DNA of 37,675 nucleotides from Streptococcus thoraltensis DSM 12221 (GCF_000380145.1 NZ_KB904595.1:1-37675), one strand, 5' to 3'; positions 9,100 to 17,109 are shown, counted from the first letter of the stretch. The notes: generated by a model from the sequence alone, not told the origin. Translations and numbers: made by a program.

Positions 9100-9119
9100 G
9101 ATGTTCTATGATTAAAAGT

Positions 9120-9959
9120 TTAGTTTGTTGGTACTTTCAATGCATCCTTAGTAGGGATGTAATCCTTGTTACCAAGGTGTTTTTCAGCTAGCTTAGCCAA
9201 GGTACCATCTGCTTGAAGTTCTTTGATGCGTTTGTTTACAAATTTTTGCAAATCATCTTTTCCATCTGCAAAGATAAAGTAGATGTAAGGTTGGTCTTCT
9301 GATTTGAGGTCAATTGTTTTAATATTGTCCAATCCCTGTGTCTTCACAATTTCATTGACAGTAGGCGCATCGAAAATTTTAAAATCAGTCTTCCCATCAT
9401 TCAAATTACGTAAGATTTGAGTGATATTTTCGTCTGTAAATTGTAAGTCAACTGGTTTATCAGAATGTTCCTTATTAAACTCTTGAAGCTGTGTGACCGT
9501 CGTATTCCCTTGAACAACTTGTGTCGAATGACCGGCAATATCATCAAACTTTTTAATATCACTGTCATTTGTGACCGCTAAAACTGAAGGAGTAGACCCT
9601 GTTGGGTAGGAATAAAGGTACTTATCAGCGCGTTCTTCAGTGTAAGAAAGGTTGTTACCACTCATTTGATACTTACCAGCATCAAGACCAGTAAAGATTG
9701 AGGTCCAAGCAGTTTTTTTGAAACTTACTTTATAGTCATCAGAATCTTTAAAGATTTCACGGGCAACTTCAACGTCATAACCAGTTAACTTGCCGTCTTT
9801 TTCATAAGAAAACGGAGCAGTCGTTCCTACTGTTGCAAAAACAACTTCTTCTTTTCCAGATTTGTCTTTTTCTGCAGAAGAATCAGAAGAACAAGCTGCC
9901 AATACCAAACCTGATGCCAATGCAAGACTTGTGATCGCTAAAACTTTTTTCAATGTCAT
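9120..9959 (-). CDS. Amino-acid ABC transporter substrate-binding lipoprotein, probably cystine/cysteine type
   Basis: 279 residues. The signal peptide ends in the lipobox LAAC, with the lipidated cysteine at 23. The rest is a family 3 solute-binding domain (SBP_bac_3): FATVGTTAPFSYEKDGKLTGYDVEVAREIF near the start, then YTEERADKYLYSYP and DAPTVNEIVKTQ. No permease or ATPase gene is adjacent, so it must use a transporter encoded elsewhere. Upstream is a match to the streptococcal CmbR/CysR operator, which controls cysteine and cystine uptake genes; this is the main reason to suggest sulfur amino acids as ligand. Another polar amino acid remains possible. Confidence 0.85.
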   Translation of the reverse strand: MTLKKVLAITSLALASGLVLAACSSDSSAEKDKSGKEEVVFATVGTTAPFSYEKDGKLTGYDVEVAREIFKDSDDYKVSFKKTAWTSIFTGLDAGKYQMSGNNLSYTEERADKYLYSYPTGSTPSVLAVTNDSDIKKFDDIAGHSTQVVQGNTTVTQLQEFNKEHSDKPVDLQFTDENITQILRNLNDGKTDFKIFDAPTVNEIVKTQGLDNIKTIDLKSEDQPYIYFIFADGKDDLQKFVNKRIKELQADGTLAKLAEKHLGNKDYIPTKDALKVPTN

Positions 9960-9988
9960 GTTACAACTCCTTAAAACGATTTAAGGTT

Positions 9989-9994
9989 ATTATA
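9989..9994 (-). promoter_or_regulatory. -10 box of the binding-protein promoter
   Basis: TATAAT on the minus strand, preceded by TGG. At the standard 17-base spacing the -35 position reads AGGGGG, a very poor match, which suggests activator dependence. The -10 lies between the arms of an 8-bp inverted repeat, ACGATTTA (9976-9983) and TAAATCGT (9999-10006), which could be a further operator or a leader hairpin. Confidence 0.6.
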
Positions 9995-10040
9995 CCACTA
10001 AATCGTGCAGACCCCCTTCTAAACAGTTATACCAATTCAT

Positions 10041-10067
10041 TATCATTACGATAGGCAAAGACTATCA
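10041..10067 (-). promoter_or_regulatory. CmbR/CysR-type operator
   Basis: On the minus strand the site reads TGATA, 9 bases, TATCG, 3 bases, TGATA. The CYS-box described for streptococcal CmbR (LysR family) is TGATA-N9-TATCA-N2-4-TGATA, so 14 of 15 fixed positions match with both spacings correct. It is centred about 70 bases before the predicted transcription start of the binding-protein gene, a usual place for a LysR activator. Confidence 0.6.
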
Positions 10068-10205
10068 CAATCTTTCAATCGAGCCATAAACGATTTTATC
10101 AAGATTCGAATAAGCTAGAAATCTATCCACTTATCCTATCTTTTTAGTGCAATAAATGAGATAATAATATCAGAAAATAAGAAAAATAAAGGGGAGAATT
10201 AGCGC

Positions 10206-10700
10206 ATGGCTATTAATCATTATGCAAAGTCCATCACTTATGGCGGACTTGATGGCATTATCACGACATTTGCTGTTGTCGCGGGTGCCATTGGAGGAAA
10301 TTTAGGAACAGCAGCTATTATCATTCTAGGATTTTCCAACCTTTTAGCCGACGGTTTTTCCATGGCAGCAGGAGACTATCTTAGTTCCACAACTGAAAAA
10401 GACACGGACTCATCAAAAGCGCTCAATAACGCCCTCATGACTTTCCTTTCTTTCAATTTCTTCGGTTTAATTCCTCTTCTTAGTTACCTTTTACTGATTA
10501 ATTTGTCTACTTTTTCTGACCGCGTCACCTTGATTTTAGCTAGCCTGCTCGTGTCATTAGCACTAGTAGCTCTTGGTTGGATTAAAGCGATGATTACCAA
10601 GCAAAACAAAAAAACAGAAATTATCCGCACACTAATCGTTGGTATCGTTGCAGCGACAGTAGCCTTTCTCATCGGTCAAATCTTAGGTAGTTTTATTTAG
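10206..10700 (+). CDS. Short VIT1/CCC1-family membrane protein (possible metal ion transporter)
   Basis: 164 residues with about five hydrophobic helices. The N-terminal half carries the family signature GGLDGIITTFAVVAGAIGG and LGFSNLLADGFSMAAGDYLSSTTE, seen in CCC1/VIT1 iron and manganese transporters and nodulin-21-like proteins. Longer relatives (about 230 residues) have a cytoplasmic metal-binding insert between helices 2 and 3 that is missing here. GGGGAG lies about 10 bases before the ATG. It stands alone on the plus strand, divergent from the lipoprotein gene and converging on ksgA. Substrate is not shown by the sequence. Confidence 0.75.
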   Translation: MAINHYAKSITYGGLDGIITTFAVVAGAIGGNLGTAAIIILGFSNLLADGFSMAAGDYLSSTTEKDTDSSKALNNALMTFLSFNFFGLIPLLSYLLLINLSTFSDRVTLILASLLVSLALVALGWIKAMITKQNKKTEIIRTLIVGIVAATVAFLIGQILGSFI

Positions 10701-10713
10701 CAACCAGTAAACC

Positions 10714-10754
10714 AAAAGTGTTTCAGCCTCTTTCTGAAACACTTTTCTTTTTTT
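10714..10754. terminator. Bidirectional terminator between the VIT-family gene and ksgA
   Basis: A perfect 13-bp stem, AAAAGTGTTTCAG (10714-10726) with its complement (10734-10746), has a 7-base loop. T residues follow on the plus strand, and A residues precede it, giving a short U-run on the minus strand. It serves two convergent genes, and the ksgA stop codon touches the T-run. Confidence 0.85.
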
Positions 10755-11625
10755 ATAATCCTAAGTCTTTGAGAGCATCCGCTAGACGGCCAAAGTCTTG
10801 GATGGAGAGAGCTTCTCCACGAACATTTGGTTTCAGCTCCGCTTTTTCTAAAGCTGCTTCCAATTTACGCTTAACATCTTCTGTTTTACCAAATCTGTTG
10901 GTTAAGTTGTTCCAAAGGGTCTTGCGTCGATGGACAAAACTAGCTTTTGAAACATCAAACAAGAAATCCTCATCCTGAACTGACACTAAAGGATTTTCCC
11001 TACGAACCATCTTGAGAATGGCGGAATCCACGTTGGGTGCAGGGACAAAGACGGTGCGAGGCACGATGAAGGCTACCTTTGCCGTCATATAATATTGAAC
11101 AGCAATAGAAAGAGAGCCGTAGGCTTTGGTGTTTGGTGCAGCTGAAATGCGGTCTGCCACTTCCTTTTGCATCATGACCACAAACTCTGTGAAGGGAATT
11201 TTGCTTTCAATTAAATGCATGAGAATAGGTGTGGTAATGTAATAGGGGAGATTTGCCACCACTTTGATTGGAAGTTCTGGATTTTTAAACTTCTGAATCT
11301 CCGTCTGCAGGTCTGCTTTGAGGACATCTTTATTGATAACTCGAACATTATCAAAGTCACGAAGCGTGTCTGCTAAAATCGGAACCAAACGCTCATCAAT
11401 TTCAAAGGCCATAACTTCAGCAGCATTCTCAGCCAAAAACTCGGTCAATGCGCCAATCCCAGGCCCAATTTCGATAACGTTGACGGTCTTGTCAATCTCC
11501 GCCGTATCAACAATCTTCTGCAAGATGTTAGTGTCGGTCAGAAAGTTCTGACCAAAGGATTTTTTAAAAGTAAAACCGTGACGCTCAAGCACGCTCTTCG
11601 TCACGGAGTAATCTGCGATTCTCAT
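10753..11625 (-). CDS. ksgA: 16S rRNA dimethyladenosine transferase KsgA (RsmA)
   Basis: 290 residues, full length. It dimethylates two adjacent adenosines in the 3' terminal hairpin of 16S rRNA using S-adenosylmethionine. The SAM site is [13 protein letters not shown] (50-62) after KSFGQNFL, and the catalytic motif is NLPYYITTP (125-133). The gene normally follows rnmV directly; here an accessory Abi gene separates them. The start has a weak AGAAAG upstream and sits 15 bases after the stop of the Abi gene's alternative frame. Confidence 0.96.
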   Translation of the reverse strand: MRIADYSVTKSVLERHGFTFKKSFGQNFLTDTNILQKIVDTAEIDKTVNVIEIGPGIGALTEFLAENAAEVMAFEIDERLVPILADTLRDFDNVRVINKDVLKADLQTEIQKFKNPELPIKVVANLPYYITTPILMHLIESKIPFTEFVVMMQKEVADRISAAPNTKAYGSLSIAVQYYMTAKVAFIVPRTVFVPAPNVDSAILKMVRRENPLVSVQDEDFLFDVSKASFVHRRKTLWNNLTNRFGKTEDVKRKLEAALEKAELKPNVRGEALSIQDFGRLADALKDLGL

Positions 11626-11640
11626 GTGTGTTCTTTCTAA

Positions 11641-11687
11641 TTAAAATGGTAAGTCTTCATCAAAAATTTCTAAATGCTGGTTTTTTT
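11641..11687 (-). other. Frameshift site and out-of-frame tail of the Abi gene
   Basis: The minus strand has a run of seven A (11681-11687), read as consecutive AAA codons shortly before the Abi stop at 11670. One extra A, or a -1 slip, replaces the last three residues (TSI) with NQHLEIFDEDLPF before a TAA at 11641. The gap to the ksgA start would then be only 15 bases, as expected in this compact operon. The alternative tail ends in DEDLPF, like the C-terminal tip of single-stranded-DNA-binding protein. Confidence 0.5.
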
Positions 11688-12440
11688 CGGAAATTTATTC
11701 TCGTAAAAATCAATCAAAAATAAACCCACTGTCGCACAAGCATTAACGACAAAGTAAGCATATAACGGTTGATCAATCAGATATTTCCCTGTTTCTTGAC
11801 CATGATGTAATGTTTTATCACTTCTTAAGTCTTCAATTGCTTTTGCAACCGTCGTCAGCGAACTTGCGATTACCTTTAACTCTCTAGGTATTTTAGGACT
11901 CTCAGGATTTAATTCAAATACCTTTATTATTTCCTTGACAAGGTACTTACTTGTCTTATTGCTAGATTCAATATGTGAAAAATTTTCATCCGATAAAATT
12001 TCTTTAATGATACTCTCAAGTACTGAGTTAGCATTTCCGACCGAATCAGCTGGATCTTTTTCAATATTGTGAAAAGCTTTTTCAAAAACTTTTGATGCAT
12101 TTTTGTAGTCATCCTTTAGCTTATTTCGAAAAGTTGGAATTAGCGGAATGAAACCAGGTGTCTCAATTCCTAAATCAATTGCAATTTTCAATAACTTATC
12201 AGGCATTTCAACAGCTAGATTAGCTAGAGTTGCAGAGAGATTGATTTTTCCTTGATTTTTACCTTCCGTAAAGTGATATATTTCAAAGTCGGGATAGCTG
12301 TGATTATAAAAAGTTTGATTGAACCTTATGTATTGTTCAACTTTTTTATATGATGAATATTTTTCCCATATAGTTTTCTCAACTTGCTCAAGTAATTCCA
12401 TTCTATAAACTGGTGAAATTCCCAAAAAATTATTCTCCAT
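11670..12440 (-). CDS. Abortive-infection (Abi_C) family protein
   Basis: 256 residues in the frame as read. The C-terminal half matches the Abi_C pattern: helix DSVGNANSVLESIIKEIL (132-149), then IEDLRSDKTLHHGQ (202-215), a version of the LRN..G..HG motif, and a final hydrophobic helix to FYENK. The N-terminal half (1-110) is unrecognised. Proteins with this domain occur in phage-defence contexts, often poorly characterised. The ATG overlaps the end of rnmV by 11 bases, so it is coupled to that gene, and ksgA follows. It is more AT-rich and lysine/asparagine-rich than its neighbours and interrupts a conserved gene pair, which suggests acquisition. A homopolymer near the end may change its C-terminus. 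Confidence 0.65.
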   Translation of the reverse strand: MENNFLGISPVYRMELLEQVEKTIWEKYSSYKKVEQYIRFNQTFYNHSYPDFEIYHFTEGKNQGKINLSATLANLAVEMPDKLLKIAIDLGIETPGFIPLIPTFRNKLKDDYKNASKVFEKAFHNIEKDPADSVGNANSVLESIIKEILSDENFSHIESSNKTSKYLVKEIIKVFELNPESPKIPRELKVIASSLTTVAKAIEDLRSDKTLHHGQETGKYLIDQPLYAYFVVNACATVGLFLIDFYENKFPKKTSI

Positions 12441-12999
12441 ACTCTCCCATCACTTCCTCCACTTCTGCTAAAGTGACTCCAAAAAGTTCTAATCGTTTGA
12501 GAAGTTGTTTACCATTGCTGTAACCGATGCGAAGCTTTTCGCCCAGATATTCACGACGCTGACGACTATCAGCTCCCATAAGGAGGCCGAGGCGTATCAA
12601 ATCTGACTTGGTAATGTCAAAATTTTCTTCGTCATCAAAATGCTGAGTCACTTTAGATAAAGCCTTGTCTAAGTCTTCAAAGCTAGCATGCTCAACACCC
12701 AGAGAACGACCTTTGGTTTTGGATTTTGGGGCTGCCTCGTCACGATTGAGAAAGGCGTGGCGCACCGTTGGAATAGCGTCCATGATGATACGACGAATGC
12801 GTTCACCACTGTAATCTGGGTCTGTGAAGACGATGACACCACGTAGTTCGTGTAATCTTTCGATGCGTTCTAAATCATCTTCGGATATAGCTGAACCTCT
12901 TGTTTCGTAGGTATCAACGTCGTAGAAACGTTTAAGGTTTGCGGTGTCGTCTTTGCCTTCAACGACTAGAACTTCTTGTATTTTGATTTTTTTTGTCAT
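12430..12999 (-). CDS. rnmV: Ribonuclease M5
   Basis: 189 residues from ATG 12999, the natural start MTKKIKIQEVLVVEGKDD. The frame stays open upstream to 13056, but that part lies in the structured leader and encodes nothing family-like. The TOPRIM domain shows the catalytic EGKDD (14-18) and DPDYSGERIRR (60-70). RNase M5 makes the final cuts in 5S rRNA maturation with ribosomal protein L18. The ribosome site is weak (AAAAGAAAA). The usual neighbours tatD and ksgA are present, with the Abi gene inserted before ksgA. Confidence 0.94.
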   Translation of the reverse strand: MTKKIKIQEVLVVEGKDDTANLKRFYDVDTYETRGSAISEDDLERIERLHELRGVIVFTDPDYSGERIRRIIMDAIPTVRHAFLNRDEAAPKSKTKGRSLGVEHASFEDLDKALSKVTQHFDDEENFDITKSDLIRLGLLMGADSRQRREYLGEKLRIGYSNGKQLLKRLELFGVTLAEVEEVMGEYGE

Positions 13000-13016
13000 A
13001 TTTTCTTTTTTCTTTT

Positions 13017-13148
13017 GAACAAGAACTGGAGTGGTGAGGTCGGCAGCAGCCAGCAAGCTGTCTCATGCCTAACCGGTGAGCCTAGGTCTCACCGCTTCCC
13101 TCGACCAGTCGTAAAACTACCGGTCCTTTCACCACAACTTCCTTGTTC
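13017..13148 (-). ncRNA. Candidate structured RNA or leader between tatD and rnmV
   Basis: This 132-base stretch is clearly richer in G+C than its flanks and full of nested pairing. The ends close with GAACAAG/CTTGTTC (13017-13023 with 13142-13148), then GTGGTGA/TCACCAC (13031-13037 with 13129-13135). Inside are a perfect CGGTGAG/CTCACCG hairpin (13074-13080 with 13088-13094) and an ACCAGTCGT/ACTACCGGT hairpin (13104-13112 with 13116-13124). A possible weak promoter (TTAAGA, 17 bases, TATATC on the minus strand) overlaps the tatD end. I do not recognise an established family. It could be a 5' leader controlling rnmV or a separate small RNA; the strand is inferred from rnmV. Confidence 0.5.
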
Positions 13149-13216
13149 TGTGAGGGCAACCTGCCATCGCTAAGCTGTGCTACAAACTTGGGATATAGAT
13201 CACGGTTTGGGTTATC

Positions 13217-13990
13217 TTAATCTTTCAACCCAAATAATCGCTTAGCATTTGCTGTGGTAGCTGCAGCGGCCTCTTCCACACTAATACCACGTAAATCTGC
13301 GATTTTTTCAACGACATAGCGGGTATAGGCTGTTTTATTTTCTTTACCACGTTTAGGTACTGGGGCAAGGTAAGGCGCATCTGTTTCAACGAGGATTTTG
13401 TCCAATGGCAACTGCTGCGCTGCTTCTTGGACATCGATTGCTTTTTTAAAGGTAACAACACCCGAAAATGAAATCATCATGCCTAAATCAACAAACTTCT
13501 GGGCATCTTCTAACGAACCAGAGAAAGAATGCATGATTCCCCCACGTGGACCGACGCCGGCTTCCTTAATCACTTGGTAAGTATCCTCAAGGGCGTCCCG
13601 AGTATGGACCACAAAAGGCAAATCCAATGTTTTTGAAAGAGCAATTTGACGTTTAAAAACCTCAATTTGAACCTCTTTGGGATCTTCCATCCAGTGGTAA
13701 TCAAGTCCAATCTCACCGAGCGCAATCACTTTGTCATGCTTGAGAACTTTTCGGAGATAGGCTTCGACCTCATCACTATAAGAACCTGCTTCTGTCGGAT
13801 GCCAGCCAAGGGTCAAGTAAACATCTGGATACTGGTCTGCAATCTCCAAAGCTCTCTCGATAGTTTCATGGTCAAAACCAACCACATTATGCTTGCTCAC
13901 GCCCATCTCACGCGCCAAAGTTAATTCTTCTTCAACTGTTTCTGTAAAATTAGCCACATTTAAGTGGGTATGTGTATCAAAGATTTCCAT
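13217..13990 (-). CDS. tatD: TatD family deoxyribonuclease
   Basis: 257 residues, TIM-barrel metal-dependent hydrolase. Metal ligands are visible: HTH (7-9) in FDTHTHL, E93 in LGEIGLDYHW, H129 in VVHTRDA, H154 in IMHSFSG and the aspartate in VETDAPYLAP. TatD enzymes have 3'-5' DNA exonuclease activity, with proposed roles in DNA repair and degradation. The gene heads the tatD-rnmV-ksgA block. Its promoter seems to lie about 175 bases upstream, so its leader is long, and an 8-bp hairpin spans its stop codon (13206-13234). Confidence 0.94.
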   Translation of the reverse strand: MEIFDTHTHLNVANFTETVEEELTLAREMGVSKHNVVGFDHETIERALEIADQYPDVYLTLGWHPTEAGSYSDEVEAYLRKVLKHDKVIALGEIGLDYHWMEDPKEVQIEVFKRQIALSKTLDLPFVVHTRDALEDTYQVIKEAGVGPRGGIMHSFSGSLEDAQKFVDLGMMISFSGVVTFKKAIDVQEAAQQLPLDKILVETDAPYLAPVPKRGKENKTAYTRYVVEKIADLRGISVEEAAAATTANAKRLFGLKD

Positions 13991-14266
13991 TTTGTTTTTT
14001 ATAATACCTCTTGTTTGCTAACGGTATTTCCTAAACGTTCCTATGACACCTCTATCACTTAATGATTCCCTATCATTATATCGGTACAGGAGTGATCGTC
14101 ATTAGTGTGGATACCTCTTATCTCAATCATCCTCATAGGTCTTAGTTAGTAGGACATAGCCTTATTATAACACACTGAATAGTTTCTTCGAATGGCTTTT
14201 TGATTAAATCTTGGAAAGCCTTTAAAATCCAAAATACCACTATATGAGCAACCATTTTAAAAACAA
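13991..14266 (-). promoter_or_regulatory. Long leader and promoter region of tatD
   Basis: No gene is seen here. On the minus strand a perfect -10 TATAAT (14164-14169) has a weak -35 TTCGAA 17 bases before it. This leaves about 165 bases of leader before tatD. The leader contains AGAGGT three times (twice as AAGAGGTAT), but I found no T-box or known riboswitch core in it. Confidence 0.4.
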
Positions 14267-14286
14267 AAAGAGCTAAAAAGCTCTTT
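14267..14286 (-). terminator. Terminator of the LPETG surface-protein gene
   Basis: AAAGAGCT (14267-14274) pairs perfectly with AGCTCTTT (14279-14286) across a 4-base loop. On the minus strand it is followed by TTGTTTTT. It lies about 120 bases after the surface-protein stop codon; the bases between hold no ORF. Confidence 0.75.
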
Positions 14287-14408
14287 CAATAATTTAATAC
14301 AACCTTCCTTAAAGGCTTAGTAATCTAAATCTGTGCTGAAGAAACCTTCAGATAGAAGTATTTTGATAACTAAGACCAGTTTCCATATCGACACATCTTT
14401 GTCAAAGA

Positions 14409-17030
14409 TTATTTTTGGCCTTTTTTACGAATGCCTGCTAAACCAAGCAATGCCATAACACTACCTAATCCTACTAACACTGCATTGTTATTAGTGTCAC
14501 CAGTTTCTGGTAATTCCTGACCTTTATTTAATGTAAAGCTTGCTTTTTCTGTGCTTGTGTCATCTTTTGCCATAGGATTCATACCGTACAATAATTGATG
14601 TTTAGAAGCTCGTTTAGCCATAACTTCATTTGACATTTGCTGAACAGTCGCCATGTTTTGAAGAGTTTCCTCTTTAGTACGTTTGTTTACTTCAAGTTTT
14701 TTCTTCTCTTCAGATAACTTACGAGCTTCTTCTTGAGCTTTAACAATTACTTTGTAAGCTTCAACAATTTTAGCATGTTTCACTGAAACATCTTTTTGAA
14801 CTGCTTCGAGAGTTTTCAACTTAGCTTGTTCAGTTTCTAAAATATTGACTTTTTCTGCTAATGATTTTTCTGCTTCTACTAATTTAGCTTGAGCATCAGC
14901 CAATACTTTTGGAGCATTCTTCAAGTTTTCAACGTATTGTACCAATTTGATAACTTTGGCTTCTGCTTGAGCAAGTGTTGTTTGTTTTACTTTTACATTT
15001 GATTCTGCTTCACGAAGAGCAGATACTAAGTTTTTCAAAATAACTTGTTCTTTAGCAAGACCTTCTTTAGCAAGTGCAAGTTGATTTTGTTTTACAACAA
15101 GATTATCTTTGGCTTTCTCCAAGGCTTGTTGCTTAGTTTGAACATCCGCGTTAAGAGACTTGAGAGCTTGTTGAGCTAACTCATTATTATTGTTTGCTAA
15201 ATCATAGTTAGTTAAAGCGTTCTTATAATCAGCTAAGGCTTTAGGGGTTTGTTCAGTACGAGCTTGCAACTCTGCCAAATTAGCGTGGGAACGCTCAAGT
15301 TCTTGTACAGCTTTGTTGTAATCAAATTGAGCATTTGTTTTCACTAATTCAGCATCTTTATTAACCGCCACAGCCTGATCGTATTCGACTTGTTCTACAG
15401 AAAGGTTCGACTTAGCTTCTGCTAGTTCAGCCTGTAAATCACGTTGAGCGAGGTTCGCGGTTTTATCAAATATGCTGGCGTCTTTTACTCGAGACTCTGC
15501 AGCTCCTAAAATATGGATACGCCCACTAGTAAGTCCCATGTATTGATTTGTACTAAAACCAATACCAATATACTTAGAATCAATCTGATAATTTGGATCA
15601 TTTTTAAATTCACTGCGGATACCAGCTAAAGAAGTTGAATGTCCCCAAAGGCTGTTTCCGTCTTTAAACATCATGTTCACAATAGTTCGATAGACAGCAT
15701 TTTTAAGCTCGTCCATCGTTAATTGAGACGAAACTGGATAGTATCCGATAGATAGGTTTTCATATCCATTCCCAGTTTCAACAACAGCTAAACCGAACTT
15801 TTTAGCAGCAGCAGAAATCGCAGTCGTATCATGATTTAAAGACTCAATTCCTGTTTTAGCTGAGGTCTCCGCAACTTCTTTGGCAAAAGCAATCGCCGAT
15901 TTATTAGCAACAACAGCTTGTGTTCCCATTGCTTTACGGATTTGGTTAAGTAAGTCAGTCGCAAAATTAGCAATATCCTCACGTTGTTCTTGCGTCAAAT
16001 TGGAGACGTCTCCGACAATTGTGTCTTTATCTTTTTGATTTGATTTATAAGTATTGAGGGCTAAAGCTTTTTTTCCGATTTCAGTAAGCTTTGTATCATC
16101 GCGTTCAGACACATCTGCAAGGTCAAACTGACGTAGTGCTTCCGCATAGCCAGCTGGTACAGTGATGGTATTGTGATTTGCGACTTCGCTCTCTAAGCCT
16201 TCGACTATTGCTTGAGCTGTTTTTACAGCTTCTGCTTTTGTTTTGACGATTTTATCGCTTTCAGCAACTTTAGACATTGCTTGATCTAAAGTTGCTTTAG
16301 TATTATTAACAGCTACATGCTCATTTCTAACACTTGTTTCTGCAAGGCTAAGTTGCATTTGAGCTGTTTTATCACTTTCTTTAGCTTGAGCTAATTTTCC
16401 TTCAGCGATTGATACGTTAGCTTCTGCTTCTGCTAACGCTATTTCAGCCTTCTCTGCTTTAGCAACGGTTTCAGTCTGTCCTGTTCCATCTAAAACAGCT
16501 TGAGCGCTGTTAACTGATGCCTTAGCATTGTGAGTAGCTACTTCAGCGTTTTTAACACTGTCTTCTTTTTCAGCAACAACGGATTCTTGTGCTTTAACAG
16601 CAGTAGCCTTTTCGGCTTGAACAGTATCAGCAGTCGCTACTTCAGCTTTAGCATTCGAAACAACTGTTGCTTGGTCAGCAACTGCTTGTTCTGCTTTTTC
16701 AATAGTCTCTGGAGAAGCATCTGCAACCAACTGTTCCGAACGATTAACAGTCGCTTTTGCTACTGCAACATTTTCTGTAGCAACATTCATATCAGCTTGA
16801 ACATTATTTACAATAGCAGTTTGTTCTTTCACTGCCAACGTTGCTTGATTAAGATTATCTCCGCTTGTGGCTACTGATTCAGCAGTTACAGGCGCCTCTA
16901 CTTTGACTTCTGTACTTGGTGTAGAGATTTTATTTTCAATCACTTCATCGGCATTTACACTAGTTGTTGCAATACCTGCACCAATAACAGCTGTTGCAAT
17001 ACCTGACATCACTTTAACTTTTTTATCCAT
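14409..17030 (-). CDS. LPETG-anchored SEC10/PgrA-like surface protein
   Basis: 873 residues. A signal peptide (1-27, ending SVNADE) is followed by Ala/Val/Glu-rich coiled coil (about 50-285) with repeating AKAEV/AVKAQE patterns. The central SEC10/PgrA-type domain (about 290-530) contains FATDLLNQIRKAMG, SLNHDTTAISAAAKKFGLAVV and NGYENLSIGYYP. A second coiled coil runs to about 810. The C-terminus is a complete sortase signal: LPETG (840-844), hydrophobic segment, RKKGQK. Family members were named for enterococcal surface exclusion and aggregation; in streptococci they are wall-anchored surface proteins of uncertain role. AGGAG lies 9 bases before the ATG. The strong promoter is overlapped by a 30-bp palindrome, next to a divergent HTH gene. 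Confidence 0.88.
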   Translation of the reverse strand: MDKKVKVMSGIATAVIGAGIATTSVNADEVIENKISTPSTEVKVEAPVTAESVATSGDNLNQATLAVKEQTAIVNNVQADMNVATENVAVAKATVNRSEQLVADASPETIEKAEQAVADQATVVSNAKAEVATADTVQAEKATAVKAQESVVAEKEDSVKNAEVATHNAKASVNSAQAVLDGTGQTETVAKAEKAEIALAEAEANVSIAEGKLAQAKESDKTAQMQLSLAETSVRNEHVAVNNTKATLDQAMSKVAESDKIVKTKAEAVKTAQAIVEGLESEVANHNTITVPAGYAEALRQFDLADVSERDDTKLTEIGKKALALNTYKSNQKDKDTIVGDVSNLTQEQREDIANFATDLLNQIRKAMGTQAVVANKSAIAFAKEVAETSAKTGIESLNHDTTAISAAAKKFGLAVVETGNGYENLSIGYYPVSSQLTMDELKNAVYRTIVNMMFKDGNSLWGHSTSLAGIRSEFKNDPNYQIDSKYIGIGFSTNQYMGLTSGRIHILGAAESRVKDASIFDKTANLAQRDLQAELAEAKSNLSVEQVEYDQAVAVNKDAELVKTNAQFDYNKAVQELERSHANLAELQARTEQTPKALADYKNALTNYDLANNNNELAQQALKSLNADVQTKQQALEKAKDNLVVKQNQLALAKEGLAKEQVILKNLVSALREAESNVKVKQTTLAQAEAKVIKLVQYVENLKNAPKVLADAQAKLVEAEKSLAEKVNILETEQAKLKTLEAVQKDVSVKHAKIVEAYKVIVKAQEEARKLSEEKKKLEVNKRTKEETLQNMATVQQMSNEVMAKRASKHQLLYGMNPMAKDDTSTEKASFTLNKGQELPETGDTNNNAVLVGLGSVMALLGLAGIRKKGQK

Positions 17031-17063
17031 TAAAAATCTCCTAATTTCTAATTATTACATACA

Positions 17064-17092
17064 AGTATAAGTTAAAATTATCTTATAGTCAA
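17064..17092 (-). promoter_or_regulatory. Promoter of the LPETG surface-protein gene
   Basis: On the minus strand TTGACT (17087-17092), a 17-base spacer and TATACT (17064-17069) make a near-consensus promoter. Transcription would begin about 25 bases before the ATG. The -35 lies inside the palindrome at 17080-17109. Confidence 0.75.
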
Positions 17093-17109
17093 TATATTGA
17101 CTATAAGAT
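17080..17109. promoter_or_regulatory. Perfect 30-bp palindrome, probable operator
   Basis: The half-site ATCTTATAGTCAATA (17080-17094) is followed directly by its exact reverse complement (17095-17109). It covers the -35 box of the surface-protein promoter and lies between two divergent genes, one a small HTH protein. A dimeric repressor binding here would block transcription. The core TATAGTCAA also resembles the tips of the local MITE family, so an excision scar is an alternative. Confidence 0.55.

Noticed and set aside
13000..13056. Upstream start for rnmV giving 19 extra residues
   Set aside because: The extension lies in the structured leader, has no ribosome site, and the family begins at MTKKIKIQ.
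12976..13173. Plus-strand ORF of 65 codons over the tatD-rnmV spacer
   Set aside because: It overlaps the rnmV start region in antisense and the hairpin-rich RNA candidate; composition is explained by the structure and no family is recognisable.
13991..14163. T-box or riboswitch in the long tatD leader
   Set aside because: The T-box core (GGTGG..ACCGCG) and other aptamer signatures are not found; only a repeated AGAGGT word is seen.
16530..16877. Cys/Phe-rich plus-strand ORF antisense to the LPETG protein
   Set aside because: Antisense reading of an Ala/Glu coiled coil gives Ser/Cys/Phe runs; no promoter or ribosome site.
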